This document shows, piece by piece, positions 15,440 to 23,769 of a stretch of 37,987 bases of DNA. The position numbers and the translations under genes were made by a program. Numbering within the stretch: position 1 is the first letter of the stretch; every line of letters begins with the position of its first letter. The DNA lies in the NCBI GenBank assembly GCA_958454405.1, contig CAUEBO010000023.1, forward strand, positions 1 through 37,987. The letters are read 5' to 3'. The notes under the pieces were generated by a model. That model did no database searches. It saw only the letters and a program-made list of their open reading frames with translations, and was not told the origin of the DNA. This stretch comes from an uncultured Eggerthellaceae bacterium. GTDB lineage: Bacteria > Actinomycetota > Coriobacteriia > Coriobacteriales > Eggerthellaceae.

Positions 15440-16713
15440 GCCGACGCGAGCAGCCCCTCAAGCCTCTCGGCCAGCACATCCACGTCTTCCTTCGAGCACA
15501 CGAGCGGCGGCAGGAAGCGCAGCGTCCGCGGCCCGGTGAAGTTGAGCAGAAGCCCCGCGTCGAGGCCGCGCGCCACCACATCCGGCGCGCTTAGGCCCTC
15601 GTCGAGATCGGCCGCCACCATGAGGCCGAGCCCGCGCACCTCGACGACGCCGGGCAGCAGCGCGAGCCGCTCGCGCAGATGCGCCCCCACCCGCTCGACG
15701 TTCGACGCCACGTCCTCTGCGGCCAGGGCCTCGATGGTCGCGCCGGCCGCCGCGACCGCCAGGCAGCTGCCGCCGAACGTGGAGCCGTGGTCGCCCGGCT
15801 CGAAGGAGTCGGCCACTTCGGCGCGCGCCGCGCACATGCCCATGGGAAAGCCCGAGGCGACGCCCTTGGCGATGGTGACCGCATCAGGCGTCACGCCGAA
15901 GTGCTGGAAGCCGAAAGGATAGGTTCCGCACCGGTACATGCCGCACTGGATCTCGTCGCACACGAGCAGCGCGCCCGTCTGGCGCGTGAGGCGCCGGGCG
16001 GCTTGGAGGAACTCGGCCGTGCAGGGATGCACGCCGCTTTCGCCCTGCACGCATTCCACCACGACCGCGCACACGGCATCGCCTTGGCGGGCGAACAGCT
16101 CCTCGAGCGCGGCGACGTCGTTGATGGGCGTGCGGACGAAGCCGTCGGGCAGCGGCTGAAAAGCCTCCTGCTTCGCCGGCTGGGCCGTCGCTGCGAGCGT
16201 TGCGAGCGTGCGCCCGTGGAAGCTGGCATCGAGCGTGACGATGAGGCGCGGGGCCGCGTCCATGGCGGCCCGCTGGGCGGCATCATCGCCGCCTTGCTCC
16301 GCGGCGCGCGCGGCGGCGCGCTTCTTGGCGTGCAGACGCGCCAGCTTGAAGGCGCATTCGTTGGCCTCGGCCCCCGAGTTCGCGAAGAAGCTTCGCCACG
16401 GGATGCGCTCGTCCTGGGGCACGCAGGCGTTCAGCAGGTCGGACACGGCGCGGGCCACTTCGCCGCGGCGCTCGATGTAGTAGTAGTTGCTCACGTGCAC
16501 GAGCGTGTGCGCCTGTTTTTGGAGGGCGGACACGAGCGCCGGATGGCAGTGCCCGAGGCTCACGGCTCCCACCCCCGACACGAAATCGAGGTACGTGCGG
16601 CCCTCGGAGTCCTCGACCTCCATGCCGCGGCCCCGGACCAGCTCCACGGGCTTGCGGGCGTACGTGCCCATGACGTATTCCGATTCAAGCTGCCGCTCTC
16701 CGTTGAAGTCCAT
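15436..16713 (-). CDS. argD: Acetylornithine aminotransferase
   Basis: PLP-dependent class III aminotransferase that converts N-acetylglutamate semialdehyde to N-acetylornithine with glutamate as donor. 425 residues. Seen are NSGAEANE (112-119), SFHGRT (165-170), CDEIQCGMYRCG (252-263) and the PLP-binding Lys283 in AIAKGVASGFPMG. The sequence AAARAAEQGGDDAAQRAA (134-150) is an Ala-rich insertion. Start ATG 16711-16713 follows AGGGAG. It lies 50 bases after argB and is the last gene of argCJBD. Family relatives act on several omega-amino substrates, but the operon settles the role. Confidence 0.95.
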   Translation of the reverse strand: MDFNGERQLESEYVMGTYARKPVELVRGRGMEVEDSEGRTYLDFVSGVGAVSLGHCHPALVSALQKQAHTLVHVSNYYYIERRGEVARAVSDLLNACVPQDERIPWRSFFANSGAEANECAFKLARLHAKKRAAARAAEQGGDDAAQRAAMDAAPRLIVTLDASFHGRTLATLAATAQPAKQEAFQPLPDGFVRTPINDVAALEELFARQGDAVCAVVVECVQGESGVHPCTAEFLQAARRLTRQTGALLVCDEIQCGMYRCGTYPFGFQHFGVTPDAVTIAKGVASGFPMGMCAARAEVADSFEPGDHGSTFGGSCLAVAAAGATIEALAAEDVASNVERVGAHLRERLALLPGVVEVRGLGLMVAADLDEGLSAPDVVARGLDAGLLLNFTGPRTLRFLPPLVCSKEDVDVLAERLEGLLASA

Positions 16714-16763
16714 TGCGCTCCCTCTTCCGTCGTGCTGTCGTCTTCGGTTTTGCAACCCCGCCC

Positions 16764-17780
16764 TTATCGGCCGGCGCGCGCCGTCTCGGCGCTCGCCGTG
16801 CCGCCCGAAGCCGCGCCGTTCGCTCCGGCGGCCTGGCGGTTCTCGAGCAGCTTGGAGGCGAAGTTGCCCAGCGGGTGCGCGTCGAACTTGCACGCCTCCT
16901 CGGTGGAATGCATGGTGGTGCCCACGCCCGTGCTGGTAAGGAGCTCGAGCAGAAGCGAATGCGGCGTGGTCCCGTTGATGATGTGGGCGCGGAACACGCC
17001 GGCCTCGAGCGCGTGGATGCACGACTTCAGCTTCGGGATCATGCCGGTGGACACGATGTTGTTCTCCACCATGTACTGAGCCTCGAACAGCGTGAGGTTC
17101 GAGATGAGCGACTCCTTGTTCTCGAAGTTCTCGTACAGGCCGTCCACGTCGGTGAGGAACACCACCTTGTGGGCGCCGATGGCGGCGGCGACGTGTCCGG
17201 CCACCATGTCGGCGTTGACGTTGTAGAAGCCGCCGTCCTCCCCGAGCGCCACGGACGCGACCACGGGGATGTAGTCGCCCTCCACGAGATCGTCCAGCAG
17301 GGGCCGGTTGATACGCGTGATGCGGCCGACGCGGCCAAGCTGGGGCGAGGCCTGCTCCGCCACGATGACGCCGGCGTCCGCCCCGCTCACCCCGACTGCG
17401 AAGTTGCCGTGCTCGTTGAGCGCGGCGACGAGCTCCTGGTTCACCGTGCCCATGAGCACGGTGCGCACGACGTCCATCGCCTCGGGCGTGGTGACGCGCT
17501 GGCCGTCCTTGAACTCGACCGGCAGCTCCATGCGGTCCATGGCCGCCGTGATGGCGTTGCCGCCGCCATGCACGATGACGGGGTTCACGCCGACGATCTT
17601 CAGCAGCACGATGTCGCTCATCACGTCGGCGCGCAGCCGCGCGTCCACCATAGCCGAGCCGCCGTACTTGATGACGACGGTCTTGCCGGTGATGTTCTTG
17701 ATCCACGGAAGCGCCTCGACGAGCACTTCCGCGGCCTTGTGCGATACGCCCTTCGGGCGCGTGTCCTTCGCGTATTTCAT
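16764..17780 (-). CDS. argB: Acetylglutamate kinase
   Basis: Phosphorylates N-acetylglutamate, usually the arginine-sensitive step of the cyclic pathway. 338 residues. The amino acid kinase motifs are KYGGSAM (38-44), HGGGNAI (71-77), NVNADMVA and LTDVDGLY. The last ~25 residues (NRQAAGANGAASGG onward) form a low-complexity Ala/Gly tail not needed for the fold. ATG 17778-17780 overlaps the argJ stop as ATGA, so translation of the two is coupled. The N-terminal helix KAAEVLVEALPWIKNITGK is of the kind associated with arginine-inhibited hexameric enzymes, so feedback inhibition is likely (inference). Confidence 0.96.
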   Translation of the reverse strand: MKYAKDTRPKGVSHKAAEVLVEALPWIKNITGKTVVIKYGGSAMVDARLRADVMSDIVLLKIVGVNPVIVHGGGNAITAAMDRMELPVEFKDGQRVTTPEAMDVVRTVLMGTVNQELVAALNEHGNFAVGVSGADAGVIVAEQASPQLGRVGRITRINRPLLDDLVEGDYIPVVASVALGEDGGFYNVNADMVAGHVAAAIGAHKVVFLTDVDGLYENFENKESLISNLTLFEAQYMVENNIVSTGMIPKLKSCIHALEAGVFRAHIINGTTPHSLLLELLTSTGVGTTMHSTEEACKFDAHPLGNFASKLLENRQAAGANGAASGGTASAETARAGR

Positions 17781-19105
17781 GATCGATAGTCTCCGTTGAT
17801 CGTGATGTACTCGTGCGTGAAGTCGCACGTCCATACCGTCGTTTCCGCGTCACCTGCGCCCAGGTCGATGTCGATGACGATCTCGGGGCGCTCGAAGCGC
17901 CTCAGGGCCTCGTCCTCGTCGAACGCGACGGTAAGGCCGCCGCGGCACACGGGCATGCCCATGATGTCGATGGCGGCGTCCTCTTGGCGGAAGGCCGCGC
18001 CCGACTTGCCGATGGCCGCCGCAATGCGGCCCCAGTTGGCGTCGCGGCCGCACACCGCCGTTTTGACGAGCGGGGAGTTCGCCACGGCGCGCGCCGCCCG
18101 GTCGGCGTCCTCGTCCGTGGCCGCGCCGGCCACGTTCACGGTGACGAGCCGCGTGGCCCCTTCCCCGTCGGCGGCCATCTGGCGGGCGAGGTCCTCGCAG
18201 ACGGCGGCGAGCGCTTGCTCGAACAGCTGGAACGCCGGGCCGCCCGGCTGGAAGGGGGGCGCGCCCGCCGGTGCGGCGGCGCCGCTGGCCAGCAGGAAGC
18301 ATGAGTCGTTCGTGGACGTGTCCGAATCCACCGTGACCTTGTTGAAGCTCGCGCCCACCGCACGGCCAAGCGCCGCGCGGAGCGCGTCGGGCAGCACGGG
18401 AGCGTCGGTGGTGATCACGGCTATCATCGTGGCCATGTCCGGCATGATCATGCCGGAGCCCTTCGCCATGCCGCCGACCGCGAACGTGCAGCCGTCGTAG
18501 CCGACGCCGTCGCCTGAGAAAGCCACGGCGGCCTCCTTGGGACGCGTGTCGGTGGTCATGATGGCCCGGGCGGCGTCGCGGCCGCCCGCGGCGGAAAGCG
18601 CCGCGACGGCGGCGGGGGCGGCCGATTCGAACGGCTGCACGGGCAGATGCACGCCGATGACGCCCGTCGAAGCCACGAGGACCTCCTCGGGCGGACAGCC
18701 GAGCGCCTCTCCCACGATGCGCGCCGTCTCGCGGGCGACGTCGATGCCGCGCTGTCCCGTGGCGGCGTTCGCGTTGCCCGAGTTGACGACCACGGCGCGC
18801 GCCGTGCCGTAGCCCTGGCCGTCCAAATGCTCGCGGGACACGGCCACCGGGGCGGAGCAGAACACGTTCTTGGTGAACACCGCAGCGCAGGCGCACGGCT
18901 CGTCCGCCGCGACGAGCGCCATGTCGAGGCGCCCGGGCTCTTTGCGAAAACCGGCGCGGACGCCTGCGGCCGCGAAGCCGCGCGCGGTGGTCGCGCCGCC
19001 GTTCGGCACGGGAGGCAGCAGCGCCGCGCGCCGTCCCGGAGCGCGCAGCGGGGCGACGTCCGCAGGCAGAGCGCCCCCTTCTGGCTCGATGTCGTGCTCG
19101 GTCAT
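17777..19105 (-). CDS. argJ: Glutamate N-acetyltransferase (bifunctional ArgJ type)
   Basis: Transfers acetyl from N-acetylornithine to glutamate, releasing ornithine and recycling the acetyl group; some members also use acetyl-CoA. 442 residues. The precursor cleaves itself at MA-TM in MIMPDMATMIAV, making Thr226 the N-terminal nucleophile of the beta chain. STGVIGVHLP (146-155) and AKGSGMI (214-220) are other family marks. Start ATG 19103-19105 gives the N-terminus MTEHDIEPEG; earlier in-frame codons look like noncoding sequence. It lies 56 bases after argC. No separate argA or argE is present, consistent with the recycling pathway; whether it is also an acetyl-CoA synthase cannot be told from sequence. 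Confidence 0.96.
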   Translation of the reverse strand: MTEHDIEPEGGALPADVAPLRAPGRRAALLPPVPNGGATTARGFAAAGVRAGFRKEPGRLDMALVAADEPCACAAVFTKNVFCSAPVAVSREHLDGQGYGTARAVVVNSGNANAATGQRGIDVARETARIVGEALGCPPEEVLVASTGVIGVHLPVQPFESAAPAAVAALSAAGGRDAARAIMTTDTRPKEAAVAFSGDGVGYDGCTFAVGGMAKGSGMIMPDMATMIAVITTDAPVLPDALRAALGRAVGASFNKVTVDSDTSTNDSCFLLASGAAAPAGAPPFQPGGPAFQLFEQALAAVCEDLARQMAADGEGATRLVTVNVAGAATDEDADRAARAVANSPLVKTAVCGRDANWGRIAAAIGKSGAAFRQEDAAIDIMGMPVCRGGLTVAFDEDEALRRFERPEIVIDIDLGAGDAETTVWTCDFTHEYITINGDYRS

Positions 19106-19161
19106 GGCAGCTTCCTTCTCGTCGTAGGTCAGTCTCGTCTCGCAGCTGGGCCGGAAGAGCG

Positions 19162-20226
19162 CTACACGGGCACCGCAGCCCGATCGAAGCCCGCGCGCTC
19201 CGGCAGTCCCAGCACGGCGTTCGCGCATTGCATGGCCTGGCCAGCCGCGCCCTTCCCCAGGTTGTCGATGGCGCACACGGCGATGAGCATGCGGGCGCGG
19301 GCGTTGACGGCGAGTCCGATGTGCGCATGGTTCGTCCCCGCAACCGACGAGGTGCGGGGCATCGCGCCGGCGTCCAGCACGTGCACGAACGGACGGTCGC
19401 AGTAGAACGCGCGGTAGCGCTCGACGAAGGCCTCTGCATCGGAAGGCGCATCGGCGGCAAGCGGGACGTTGACGGTGGAGAGCAGCCCGCGCTTCGCCGG
19501 AGCGAGATGGGGCGTGAACACGAGGCGGTCCTCCAAGCCGAGGATCTGCTCGATCTCAGGCGTATGGCGATGCGTCGCCACGCCGTACGCTTCGAAGTTC
19601 TCGTCGGCGAAGCAGTAATGCGTGCGCGCCGAAGCCTTCTTGCCGGCTCCCGTCACGCCCGATATCGCATCGGCCACCACGACGCCGTCCGGCGCAGCCA
19701 AGCCCGCGCGCAGGGCGGGAGCCGCCGCGAGCGACGTGGCCGTGGGATAGCAGCCGGCGCATGCCACGAGCACGCCCTCGCCCTTCGCGCGCGCAGCCGC
19801 GGCGCGCTCCAGATCGGCCGGGAAGAGCTCCGGCAGGCCGAAGGCGGCTTTCGCGAGCAGGCCGGTCGCCGTATGCTCTGCGGCGTACCACCGTTCGTAG
19901 ACGGCAGGGTCCTTCAGGCGGAAGTCCGCCGACAGATCGACGACCGTCTTCCCGCTTTCGACGAGCCGCGGGGCCATGGAGAGCGCGGCCGTATGCGGCA
20001 CGGCCAGGAACACGAGATCGCATTCGTCGAGCATCGGATCGCCGTGCGAGGAGAAGACCAGGTCGGTCGCGCCGATGAAGCCGGGGTACTCCGAGGCCAC
20101 CGGCGTGCCCGCCAGCTCGTTGGAGGTGACGACGGCAAGATCGAGGTCGGGATGGCGCAGCGCGAGCCTGGTCAGTTCGATGCCGGCGAACCCCGCCGCC
20201 CCTACGATACCCGTCGTGATGGCCAT
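19162..20226 (-). CDS. argC: N-acetyl-gamma-glutamyl-phosphate reductase
   Basis: NADPH-dependent reduction of N-acetylglutamyl phosphate to the semialdehyde. 354 residues. The Rossmann start GIVGAAGFAGIELTRL (6-21) binds the nucleotide. The catalytic Cys159 lies in the signature AGCYPTATS, and HRHTPEIEQ and the C-terminal NLGKGAAGQAMQ are conserved. Start ATG 20224-20226 has GAGGGA 4-5 bases upstream. A second in-frame ATG at 20340 lies upstream of the inferred transcription start, so it is rejected. First gene of argCJBD, with its own promoter and an ARG-box-like palindrome in the leader. Confidence 0.97.
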   Translation of the reverse strand: MAITTGIVGAAGFAGIELTRLALRHPDLDLAVVTSNELAGTPVASEYPGFIGATDLVFSSHGDPMLDECDLVFLAVPHTAALSMAPRLVESGKTVVDLSADFRLKDPAVYERWYAAEHTATGLLAKAAFGLPELFPADLERAAAARAKGEGVLVACAGCYPTATSLAAAPALRAGLAAPDGVVVADAISGVTGAGKKASARTHYCFADENFEAYGVATHRHTPEIEQILGLEDRLVFTPHLAPAKRGLLSTVNVPLAADAPSDAEAFVERYRAFYCDRPFVHVLDAGAMPRTSSVAGTNHAHIGLAVNARARMLIAVCAIDNLGKGAAGQAMQCANAVLGLPERAGFDRAAVPV

Positions 20227-20297
20227 GTGATCCCTCGCTTGTCGTCGCGCCGGGCGTGCGCGCCCGGCTTGCCGGGGCGCGGGGAGGCTCGAAAATC

Positions 20298-20309
20298 GTG
20301 CATCTGCAC
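20298..20309. promoter_or_regulatory. Candidate ARG box in the argC leader
   Basis: GTGCA-TC-TGCAC is a short perfect inverted repeat, with TGCA half-sites like those near argR. It lies about 25-35 bases downstream of the inferred argC transcription start, where ArgR could block elongation or initiation. Confidence 0.45.
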
Positions 20310-20338
20310 AAAACTGCGCCGCGGCATCGTTGTTCTCC

Positions 20339-20367
20339 ATCCTAAGAAAGAAAGCCCCGTTTGGCAA
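20339..20367 (-). promoter_or_regulatory. argC operon promoter
   Basis: Minus-strand TTGCCA (plus 20362-20367) and TAGGAT (plus 20339-20344) with exactly 17 bp between them: five of six and four of six matches to consensus. This gives a leader of about 106 bases before the argC ATG. Confidence 0.6.
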
Positions 20368-20522
20368 GGCGCGCGACGAAATAGTTACACGAATCGACGG
20401 CGCCCGCGCCCGGCTCGCAGCCGGGCAGCCTTCAGCTGGGATCCGACCTTCGCAGAAACGGCGCCGCACGACGAAGGCCGCTTCATCAGCCGCAAGCCAG
20501 CATCGATGCGAGCTCGATCGGG

Positions 20523-20596
20523 ATCGTCCGCCGCCGGACCGGCGATGGGCGGCGGACGATGTGCGGCGGCATGCCGACGATGTGCCGACGGCATCC
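20523..20596. repeat. 13-bp inverted repeat followed by a 21-bp tandem repeat
   Basis: Arms ATCGTCCGCCGCC (20523-20535) and GGCGGCGGACGAT (20548-20560) are perfect complements with a 12-base spacer. Two directly adjacent 21-bp units, both beginning GACGATGTGC, follow at 20555-20575 and 20576-20596 and differ at three positions. Confidence 0.8.
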
Positions 20597-20876
20597 GGCA
20601 CCGAGCGCTTCAACGGCGGGTTGCGGACGGCGGCTCAACGCCGAAGCCCCAATGCTGCTTCGGCGGCGAAGGTGTCTTATTCCGGTATGAAAACCGGGGC
20701 CGGTACGTACGAGCCGCGATTGATTCTCGTTCGAAGCAGGTCGAACAGGCTTTTCGTCGAAGCGCACTCGACTCCGGTTGGCTTTGCGCCGCAGTATCTC
20801 ACCTCGGTTTTGGCCCTGGCCGATCCGCCTCCATGGCGCCGGCTGGTCTTTCGAAGGAATCCGGCCCACACCGCAG

Positions 20877-21021
20877 ATGACCGAAAACACGGTCGAATGT
20901 GCAGTCGCCGAGCGCGAAACCGGCCACGCGAATTCCGCGACCAGGCGTTTTGCACGACCAAGGCGTGCGAAGGGCGCGGATCGGCCCCGCAGACTGCACA
21001 TTCGACCGCATTTTCGGTCAT
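20877..21021. repeat. 30-bp inverted repeat with 85-bp interior
   Basis: The left arm (20877-20906, beginning ATGACCGAAAACACGG) and right arm (20992-21021, ending TTTTCGGTCAT) are complementary at all but about three adjacent positions. The interior has smaller inverted pieces. The shape suits a REP-like or miniature mobile element, or a large RNA stem; no target duplication was recognised. Confidence 0.8.
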
Positions 21022-21412
21022 GTTTGATTTTGCCCGATGCCGGCTGTCTTTGGGAAAGACCCGTCGCTCTTGCGAAGATGCTCCCGTCCAGTGAAGCAGC
21101 CTCCCGTTCAATCCCATCGCAAGCGGATCGACTCGAAGGCTGCGCACATCGGTGCGCGTCAACGGCGGTTTGGCAGCGCAAGGCCGTCCCGATGGCGAAA
21201 AGCACTCGAATCCGGAACCTCGGGACGCCCTTCCGCGGCGGGTTGCGTGCGGCGGATGCACGTCGCGCCCAGCATCGGACGGCCGTGGAACGAGCCGAAT
21301 CGAACGAAACCATGGCGATATGGAAAAAAGGGCGAAACGGGGATGCAGAAAGGGTATGGTATGCAGAGCATTATTCTCAGCCATCGATCCACACGGTTCA
21401 GGAGCGTGCACC

Positions 21413-22726
21413 ATGAACGACGCAGCCTTCGCGCCCCGAACGGCCGACACGGCCGCCCCCGAGGCGCAGCCCGCGCGCGAGAGCAACATCGACGCCATCG
21501 TGGCGTATTTCGAAAGCGGCATCAAGCCCGCAGATGCACCGGGAGAGCTGGGCATCGAGCTCGAGCACATCATCGTGCACGACGATCTGAGCCCGGTATC
21601 GTACAGCGGCGAACATGGCGTGGCCTGGGTGCTGAGCCAGCTGCAGGCCGAGTACCCGCGCACGACCGTCGACCCGCACGGAGACCTTTTGGGCGTCGAG
21701 CGGGCAGGCGAGGCGGTGACCATCGAACCGGCCGCCCAGCTGGAGTTGTCGGCGGGCCCGTTCGCCGACCTCCCTTCGGCCTGCTCGACGTTCGAAGCGT
21801 TCGAGCGCCGGCTCGAACGCATCCTGGCGCCCGTCGGCGAGCGGGCCCTGACCGTGGGCTACCATCCCACGGCCGCGGCGCGCGACCTCGAGCTCATCCC
21901 GAAGCGCCGCTACCAGTTCATGAACATGTACCTGGGCGCGAAGGACCTGTACGGCCCGTGCATGATGCGCGGGAGCGCCTCGACGCAGGTGTCCATCGAC
22001 TACACGAGCACGGCCGACTGCCTGCGCAAGCTGCGCTTGGCGTTCGCGCTCGTGCCCGTGCTGTCGCTCATCTGCGACAACGCGCCGGTGTTCGAGGGCG
22101 CGAAGCGCGAGCGCAAGCTCGTGCGAACGGCCATCTGGCAGCATGTGGACGAAGACCGCTGCGGCCTCGTGCCCGACGTGCTCGACCCGGATTTCGACCT
22201 GCGCCGCTACGCCGCCTACATCCTGGACGCCCCCGCCATCCTCGTGCCCTGCCGCAAGGAGCAGTGGTGCTATTCCGACCGCACGTTCGGCGCCATCTAC
22301 GCGGAACGCACGATGACGCGCGCCGAGGTGGAGCACGCGGTGTCGATGTTCTTCACCGACGTGCGCCTGAAGACCTACGTCGAGATACGCCCCGCCGACG
22401 CGATGCCCATCCCCTATGTCATCGCCTACGCCGCGCTGATCAAAGGGCTGTTCTACGATCCCGCGAGCCTCGATGCGCTCGACCGCCTGTTCGCGTCCGT
22501 CCGCAGGCCGGACTTCGAGGAGGCGAAGGACGCGCTCATGGCGTCCGGCTACGATGCGGTGGTGTACGGGAAGCCCGCCGCGGCGCTGTGCGACGAGGTG
22601 GTTGCCATCGCCCAGCGCGGGCTGGACGATGCCGACCGGACGTTCCTGGAGCCCCTCGCCCAGCTGGTCGCGCGCCGCGTCACGCTGGCCGACCTGGCCG
22701 AAGCCGAGCAGGAGCGCGCAAGGTGA
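21413..22726 (+). CDS. gshA: Glutamate-cysteine ligase (GCS2-type)
   Basis: Predicted ATP-dependent formation of gamma-glutamylcysteine, the first step to glutathione and, in some actinobacteria, to other thiols (EgtA-type). 437 residues. Features are GIELEHIIV (47-55, metal/ATP site of the ligase fold), LTVGYHPTAAARD, the FMNMYLG stretch with GSASTQVSIDY, and EIRPADAMPIPYV. Start ATG 21413 follows AGGAG eight bases upstream. Its stop overlaps the next start as GTGA. No glutathione synthetase is near, so gamma-glutamylcysteine itself, or an amide with another acceptor, could be the product. Family is clear; exact substrate is inferred. Confidence 0.82.
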   Translation: MNDAAFAPRTADTAAPEAQPARESNIDAIVAYFESGIKPADAPGELGIELEHIIVHDDLSPVSYSGEHGVAWVLSQLQAEYPRTTVDPHGDLLGVERAGEAVTIEPAAQLELSAGPFADLPSACSTFEAFERRLERILAPVGERALTVGYHPTAAARDLELIPKRRYQFMNMYLGAKDLYGPCMMRGSASTQVSIDYTSTADCLRKLRLAFALVPVLSLICDNAPVFEGAKRERKLVRTAIWQHVDEDRCGLVPDVLDPDFDLRRYAAYILDAPAILVPCRKEQWCYSDRTFGAIYAERTMTRAEVEHAVSMFFTDVRLKTYVEIRPADAMPIPYVIAYAALIKGLFYDPASLDALDRLFASVRRPDFEEAKDALMASGYDAVVYGKPAAALCDEVVAIAQRGLDDADRTFLEPLAQLVARRVTLADLAEAEQERAR

Positions 22727-23157
22727 ACAACGAGAACCGCATGGTGAAGGTGGCGTACCGGGGGTACTTCGACGACGGGGCCACGTTCATCGACCAACGG
22801 GAGCAGCCCATCGAGTTCCCCTGCGTCGACGGATGGATGCCTCCGGCGTTCATCGAGACGGTGCGCGATATGGCCGTAGGCCAGACGCGGCAGGTGCGCG
22901 TCGGCGCGGACGAAGCGTACGAGGAGCGCACCGACGAGCGGGTGATGGAGATCGAGCGCGCGAAGATCCCCGACGGCGTGAGGCTCGTCGTGGGCGAGAT
23001 GGTGAACCTCGAACAGCCCGACGGGCAGACCTTCCCCGCGCGGCTCGTGGAGCTGGACGATGAGCGGGCCGTGTTCGACCTGAACCACGAAGCCATAGCC
23101 AAGGCCCTCAACTTCGAGATCACGCTGCTGGACGTCTACGACCTCCCGAACCGCTAG
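22723..23157 (+). CDS. Degenerate FKBP/SlyD-like protein
   Basis: 144 residues aligning end to end with the SlyD-like FKBP that follows it. The ends are conserved (MVKVAYRGYFDDG at the start, NHEAIAKALNFEITL near the end), but key FKBP positions differ: FIDQ replaces FDSS, PPAF replaces IPGF, and AYEE replaces AYGE. Prolyl isomerase activity is therefore doubtful, while peptide or metal binding may remain. It starts at GTG 22723-22725, overlapping the gshA stop, with AGGAG upstream, so its translation is coupled to the ligase. That coupling suggests a chaperone or partner role for the ligase, but this is inference. Confidence 0.8.
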   Translation: MNNENRMVKVAYRGYFDDGATFIDQREQPIEFPCVDGWMPPAFIETVRDMAVGQTRQVRVGADEAYEERTDERVMEIERAKIPDGVRLVVGEMVNLEQPDGQTFPARLVELDDERAVFDLNHEAIAKALNFEITLLDVYDLPNR

Positions 23158-23187
23158 GAAGGCGCGCCCCGCAGCGGCCGGTTCACG

Positions 23188-23212
23188 AACTTGTGGCGAC
23201 TTGGAGCAAGTT
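23188..23212. promoter_or_regulatory. ACTTG repeats upstream of the SlyD-like gene
   Basis: ACTTG occurs at 23189-23193 and 23199-23203, with its complement CAAGT at 23207-23211, so the last two form a palindrome with a GAG centre and the two direct copies are one helical turn apart. A TAGACT at 23250-23255 is the only -10-like sequence seen. Low-certainty regulatory site. Confidence 0.3.
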
Positions 23213-23287
23213 TGCCTGCAGGGAAGCCGGGTGTCGGGGCCTCGGGTAGACTGGGAGCATCGCTTTTCTATCGACAAGGAGCTTTTC

Positions 23288-23716
23288 ATGAGCAACGAAG
23301 GCAAGAAGGTCAAGGTCCACTACACGGGAACGCTCGACGACGGCAAGAAGTTCGATTCGTCGCACGACCGCAACGAGCCCATCGAGTTCGTCTGCATGGC
23401 CGGCCAGATGATCCCCGGGTTCGACAACGCCGTGAAGGACATGGCGCAGGGCGAGACCAAGACCGTACACATCCCCGCCGCTGAAGCGTACGGCGAGCGC
23501 GACGAGGACATGGTGCAGCAAGTGCCCCTGTCGCAGATACCGAACGGCGACGAGCTGCCCGTCGGGCAGACCGTGTACATGATGGGCCCGGGAGGCCAGC
23601 CCTTCCCCGTGTTCGTGCGCTCCATCGAAAACGGCGTTGCGACGTTCGACATGAACCACGAGCTGGCAGGCCAGGACCTCAATTTCGAGATCACCCTCGT
23701 CGAGGTCGCCGACTAG
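23288..23716 (+). CDS. SlyD-like FKBP peptidyl-prolyl isomerase
   Basis: Folding helper that speeds cis-trans change at proline. 142 residues with the classical FKBP marks VKVHYTGTLDDG (8-19), FDSS (22-25), IPGFDNAV (42-49) and AAEAYGER (64-71), an insert-in-flap region (about 72-118), and the SlyD-type NHELAGQDLNFEI (123-135). It lacks the His/Cys-rich metal-binding tail of E. coli SlyD. AAGGAG lies six bases before the ATG. 130 bases separate it from the degenerate paralogue, and a strong terminator follows 54 bases after the stop. Tandem duplication of the pair is likely. Confidence 0.93.
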   Translation: MSNEGKKVKVHYTGTLDDGKKFDSSHDRNEPIEFVCMAGQMIPGFDNAVKDMAQGETKTVHIPAAEAYGERDEDMVQQVPLSQIPNGDELPVGQTVYMMGPGGQPFPVFVRSIENGVATFDMNHELAGQDLNFEITLVEVAD

Positions 23717-23769
23717 CCGCAAGACTCGGGCCCGGACGGGCCCCTGGACCGACCGCCCTTCGAAAACGC

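Larger units (their letters stand above)
20341..21412. other. Gene-poor, repeat-rich stretch between argC and the gshA-type gene
   Basis: About 1.07 kb. All open frames on both strands translate to Arg/Ser/Pro-rich sequence without domains, good ribosome sites or operon logic, so I call no gene. Apart from the argC promoter at one end it holds a 13-bp inverted repeat with adjoining 21-bp tandem repeats (20523-20596) and a 30-bp inverted repeat (20877-21021). The remainder shows nothing I can name. A mobile-element remnant or a structured RNA is possible. Confidence 0.6.

Noticed and set aside
20227..20340. Longer argC start at MENNDAAAQF
   Set aside because: It lies upstream of the inferred transcription start and adds residues not expected before the Rossmann fold.
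20385..21396. Several open frames in the gap before the gshA-type gene
   Set aside because: Arg/Ser/Pro-rich translations, no ribosome site of note and interrupted by inverted repeats; treated as noncoding.
21037..22722. Upstream extension of the degenerate FKBP frame through the gshA-type gene
   Set aside because: It reads the ligase gene in another frame; the GTG at 22723 with AGGAG upstream is the better start.
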